A DNA stretch of 64,000 nucleotides. It comes from Kineosporia corallincola. GTDB taxonomy: Bacteria; Actinomycetota; Actinomycetes; Actinomycetales; Kineosporiaceae. Location: the NCBI RefSeq assembly GCF_018499875.1, contig NZ_JAHBAY010000009.1, forward strand, positions 1-64,000. Reading direction: 5' to 3'. Of the stretch, positions 59,723 through 64,000 are shown piece after piece. The notes under the pieces are model-generated. The model saw nothing but the letters and a program-made list of their open reading frames with translations, had not been told where the DNA came from and did no database searches. Position numbers and translations under genes: made by a program. The first letter of the stretch is position 1. Each line of letters opens with the position of its first letter.

Positions 59723-60691
59723 TCACCCGGTACAGAGGTCGATGGGTGAGGCGGGGACCTGGACGAAGCCCGCTTCGACGTCCTCGGGGCTGATCGCGTA
59801 GGCCGTCTCCGCTGCCGACCCGACCCCGGTGGTCCGGAACGGCCGGCCCGAGTCGTCGAGGGTCACGGTGGACCTGTTTCCCTCGTGGACCACGGTGACG
59901 TCGATGACCCACTGGGTGAGCCGGGTGGACTCGTAGGCGTGAATCTGGAGAACGGTCGGGTCGTTCTTCCGCACGGTGATGTGGTGCGAATCGAAGTAGC
60001 GCTGCCGGCCCGGCCCGTACGTCGTGTCGTCGACCAGCGACAGGTCGGGGGAATCCAGATTGAAGGCGCCGGTGACGTTCTCGCCACTGCCTTCCGGGGT
60101 GATGGCGAAACGGGTCCGCCGGGCCAGGTCGTGCGTGTCGATGATGCGTGCCTGCATATCGGTGATGATCACGTCGTCCTGCCGGGACTGGAAAGTGATC
60201 TTGAGGGGCGTGATTCCGGTGACCGGGTTGCACCGGTCACCGGTGACGTAGTCCACGCGGGGTGCCCCCAGCTCTTCCAGCGCCCGGCCGGCCGCTTCGA
60301 TGGGACCGAGGCTGGGCAGGAGTCTGCGATAGCGAGCATTGATGGCATCGACGTCCTGGCTGGGGACGCGGGTGTCGGTGGCCGCGAAGAAGACCGCTTC
60401 GTTCCAGTCCTTCTCGACCGTGGCGAGCAGAACCTTGTCGTTCTCCGGGGAAGCCGGCGGCGAGACCGAGGGAGAGGCGGCCGGTTCGGCGGGAGGATCG
60501 CCGTCGATCCAGTTCACGGCGGCGATGGCGAGCGGGATCACGGCGAGGACGGCCGCTATGCCACCGATGCCGGCCCAGGCCGGGTGTGAAAGTGCTCGGC
60601 CGACAAGGCCACGCCGGGGCGGTGGTTGCGGGGCCGGTGTTCCGCCCGGGACCGGTGAATTGACCGGAACGACCGAATCGTCTGGCGGCAT
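59723..60691 (-). CDS. Membrane-anchored hypothetical protein
   Basis: A 322-residue protein I do not recognise. The first 30 residues are Pro-rich and cytoplasmic, one membrane helix spans about residues 40-60, and a Ser/Pro linker leads to an extracytoplasmic domain of about 230 residues with two Cys (DRCNPV and IDLCTG), possibly a disulfide. No enzyme motif is visible. It lies upstream of the BLUF gene on the same strand and could be its operon partner, though a link to light sensing is speculation. Confidence 0.75.
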   Translation of the reverse strand: MPPDDSVVPVNSPVPGGTPAPQPPPRRGLVGRALSHPAWAGIGGIAAVLAVIPLAIAAVNWIDGDPPAEPAASPSVSPPASPENDKVLLATVEKDWNEAVFFAATDTRVPSQDVDAINARYRRLLPSLGPIEAAGRALEELGAPRVDYVTGDRCNPVTGITPLKITFQSRQDDVIITDMQARIIDTHDLARRTRFAITPEGSGENVTGAFNLDSPDLSLVDDTTYGPGRQRYFDSHHITVRKNDPTVLQIHAYESTRLTQWVIDVTVVHEGNRSTVTLDDSGRPFRTTGVGSAAETAYAISPEDVEAGFVQVPASPIDLCTG

Positions 60692-60790
60692 CCGGCGAAG
60701 TTAACACGGACCCGAACTGCTGAGAGGGTGTTTCGCGGCCTCGAATGTCCCTTCCGGCGCCCGGACGACCAAGAGGGCCGGCGGGCCGCG

Positions 60791-61519
60791 TCAGCCCCAC
60801 AGGAGGTGCACGTCGCCGGGCGCCTCCAGTCCGCTGAGCACCACGTCGGCCCCGATCCCGGTCAGCGCCTCCACCGGGGTGCGCCCGGTGGCGACCAGCG
60901 CGCAGCGCAGGCCGACGGCCCGGGCGCAGGCCAGGTCGCGCGGGGTGTCACCGATGATCCAGCAGTCCGCGGTGTGGTCGGCCCAGCCCTCGCCGAACAG
61001 GGCCAGCAGGGCGGCCCGGGCCACGTCGGCGCGGGTGGCGGCGCTGTCGCCGTAGCCGCCGGGCTCCAGCTCGATCGGTGGAACCAGGCTGGTGGAGCCG
61101 AGTTTCGCCGCGGCGACGCTGCGGATGTTGCCGGTCACCACGGTCTGCCGCACCCCGGCACCGGCCAGCCGGCCAACCAGTTCCCGCACGCCCGGCAGCA
61201 CCCGGGTCTGTGCGCGCAGCGTCTCCAGGTCGAGCTGGACCAGGTGGTGCAGCCGCTCCAGGACGGCCGGCACGTGCTCCTCGTCGTGCTCGACGGTGGC
61301 CAGGAGCAGGGCCGCGATCTCCGGGTCGATCCGGCCGCCGAACTCGATGCCGTCGGGCAGCGGGGCGCGGCCGGTGACGTGCTCCACCGCCTTCAGGAAC
61401 GCCCTGGCCGCCACTCCGCCCGAGGTGAGCAGAGTGCCATCGACGTCCCAGAGCACGGCGGCGGCGGAGCCGAGACCGGCTGCCTCCGGTTTCGGGCGGG
61501 CGTGCATCCGGGGGTTCAT
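60791..61519 (-). CDS. HAD-family phosphatase
   Basis: A 242-residue hydrolase of the haloacid dehalogenase superfamily. Motif I is LWDVDGTLL (nucleophile Asp and acid Asp), motif II is VVTGN, and motif III/IV is IIGDTPRDLACARAVG. A helical cap domain lies after motif I. It fits the phosphoglycolate-phosphatase-like subgroup, but the substrate is unknown. It stands downstream of the DNA ligase gene on the same strand, with a terminator between. Confidence 0.9.
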   Translation of the reverse strand: MNPRMHARPKPEAAGLGSAAAVLWDVDGTLLTSGGVAARAFLKAVEHVTGRAPLPDGIEFGGRIDPEIAALLLATVEHDEEHVPAVLERLHHLVQLDLETLRAQTRVLPGVRELVGRLAGAGVRQTVVTGNIRSVAAAKLGSTSLVPPIELEPGGYGDSAATRADVARAALLALFGEGWADHTADCWIIGDTPRDLACARAVGLRCALVATGRTPVEALTGIGADVVLSGLEAPGDVHLLWG

Positions 61520-61532
61520 GCGGGCAGGATAC

Positions 61533-61555
61533 GGGGGCGCGACCGGCGCGCCCCC
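61533..61555 (-). terminator. Terminator of the DNA ligase gene
   Basis: GGGGGCGCG (61533-61541) pairs with CGCGCCCCC (61547-61555) around a 5-base loop, 32 bp after the ligase stop codon on the minus strand. Confidence 0.7.
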
Positions 61556-61586
61556 GCCGCTGTCGGAGCGAGCACTCCAGCTCCCG

Positions 61587-63770
<2,184 letters not shown>

Positions 63771-63794
63771 TCACCACCCGTCGGGTTCGGCGTG

Positions 63795-63830
63795 CGCCGT
63801 TCACGGGTCGTCCGTGACCCGTGAACGGCG
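63795..63830. terminator. Perfect 15-bp hairpin upstream of ligA
   Basis: CGCCGTTCACGGGTC (63795-63809) pairs with 63816-63830 around a 6-base loop. It lies downstream of the methyltransferase gene at the window edge, on the minus strand, and probably ends its transcript. Confidence 0.75.
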
Positions 63831-63909
63831 GCAGGTGGTTCGTCGAGAAGGCGGGCGCGATTGATCACGTCGGTGACGATAGAGGTCCCCACCGACAGAA
63901 TGGGCCGCC

Positions 63910-64000
63910 CTACGGCTGGTTGCGGACCACCACCAGGTTGCCCAGGCCGGTCCGCACCTGCCGGACCAGGACGAACCCGGCCTCCCGCGCCTCCGCGGCC
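63910..64000 (-). CDS. C-terminus of a probable SAM methyltransferase, cut by the window edge
   Basis: The last 29 codons of a gene that starts beyond the window read EAREAGFVLVRQVRTGLGNL and end VVVRNQP before a TAG at 63910. This ending pattern is common in class I methyltransferases, but the fragment is too short to be sure. The 79 bp to its left hold the ligase promoter region. Confidence 0.55.
   Translation of the reverse strand, partial: AAEAREAGFVLVRQVRTGLGNLVVVRNQP

Overview
The window is very GC-rich (about 70% or more by eye) and the genes show the strong G/C bias at third codon positions typical of Actinomycetota. Lineage markers agree: a nickel superoxide dismutase, a class E sortase with an LAFTG surface protein, a DtxR/IdeR-type iron box, a PF04672-type methyltransferase, a Ddn-like (F420-type) oxidoreductase and many apparently leaderless genes. 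I cannot fix the genus; a free-living, spore- or filament-type soil actinomycete is a guess. No rRNA, tRNA, CRISPR array, transposase or prophage was seen, so this reads as chromosomal arm/accessory metabolism rather than an island.

Layout. 0-3.4 kb: a lipoprotein and an OmpR-type two-component system, transcribed leftward. 3.5-7.5 kb: an iron-siderophore ABC importer (ATPase, lipoprotein, fused double permease) whose first gene starts directly after an iron box. 7.6-15.2 kb: an unknown membrane protein, an MFS exporter with its MarR regulator, and a coupled MMPL-DesK-DesR operon. 15.4-16.4 kb: sodN under a MerR/SoxR-like promoter, with an unknown partner gene. 16.5-23.4 kb: a sugar cluster (DUF1080, MFS, two TIM-barrel proteins, Gfo/Idh/MocA, ROK regulator) that fits oxidative 3-keto-glycoside breakdown. 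23.8-28.9 kb: a 1407-residue repeat surface protein, a 47-codon overlapping ORF and sortase E. 29-34.3 kb: nucleoside hydrolase, an ATPase-domain membrane protein coupled to a secreted CBM-like protein, PnuC, and a serine hydrolase. 34.6-40.7 kb: formate/nitrite channel, TerC with a manganese (yybP-ykoY) riboswitch, a methyltransferase and the bifunctional aldehyde/alcohol dehydrogenase AdhE. 40.9-49.5 kb: a GAF-GGDEF protein with a broken active site, an FGGY kinase, HutD-like and PAP2 proteins, two decayed genes, and an intact GGDEF-EAL protein. 49.5-56.8 kb: a frameshifted Tat-exported esterase, GNAT, Smr, an MFS-GH3 glycoside operon and an AAA ATPase. 56.9-64 kb: an SDR with its XRE regulator, a Ddn-like protein, a BLUF photoreceptor, an unknown membrane protein, a HAD phosphatase, an NAD-dependent DNA ligase and the tail of a methyltransferase.

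Two themes cut across the window. First, a family of hairpins sharing not only structure but sequence (stem built on GGACGACGG(GGAGCCC)) occurs at least five times between genes, mostly at 3' ends. Second, about eight genes have a TANNNT -10 box ending 6-8 bases before the start codon with no Shine-Dalgarno sequence, so they are probably translated from leaderless mRNAs; these include the iron operon, sodN, the ROK regulator and an XRE regulator.
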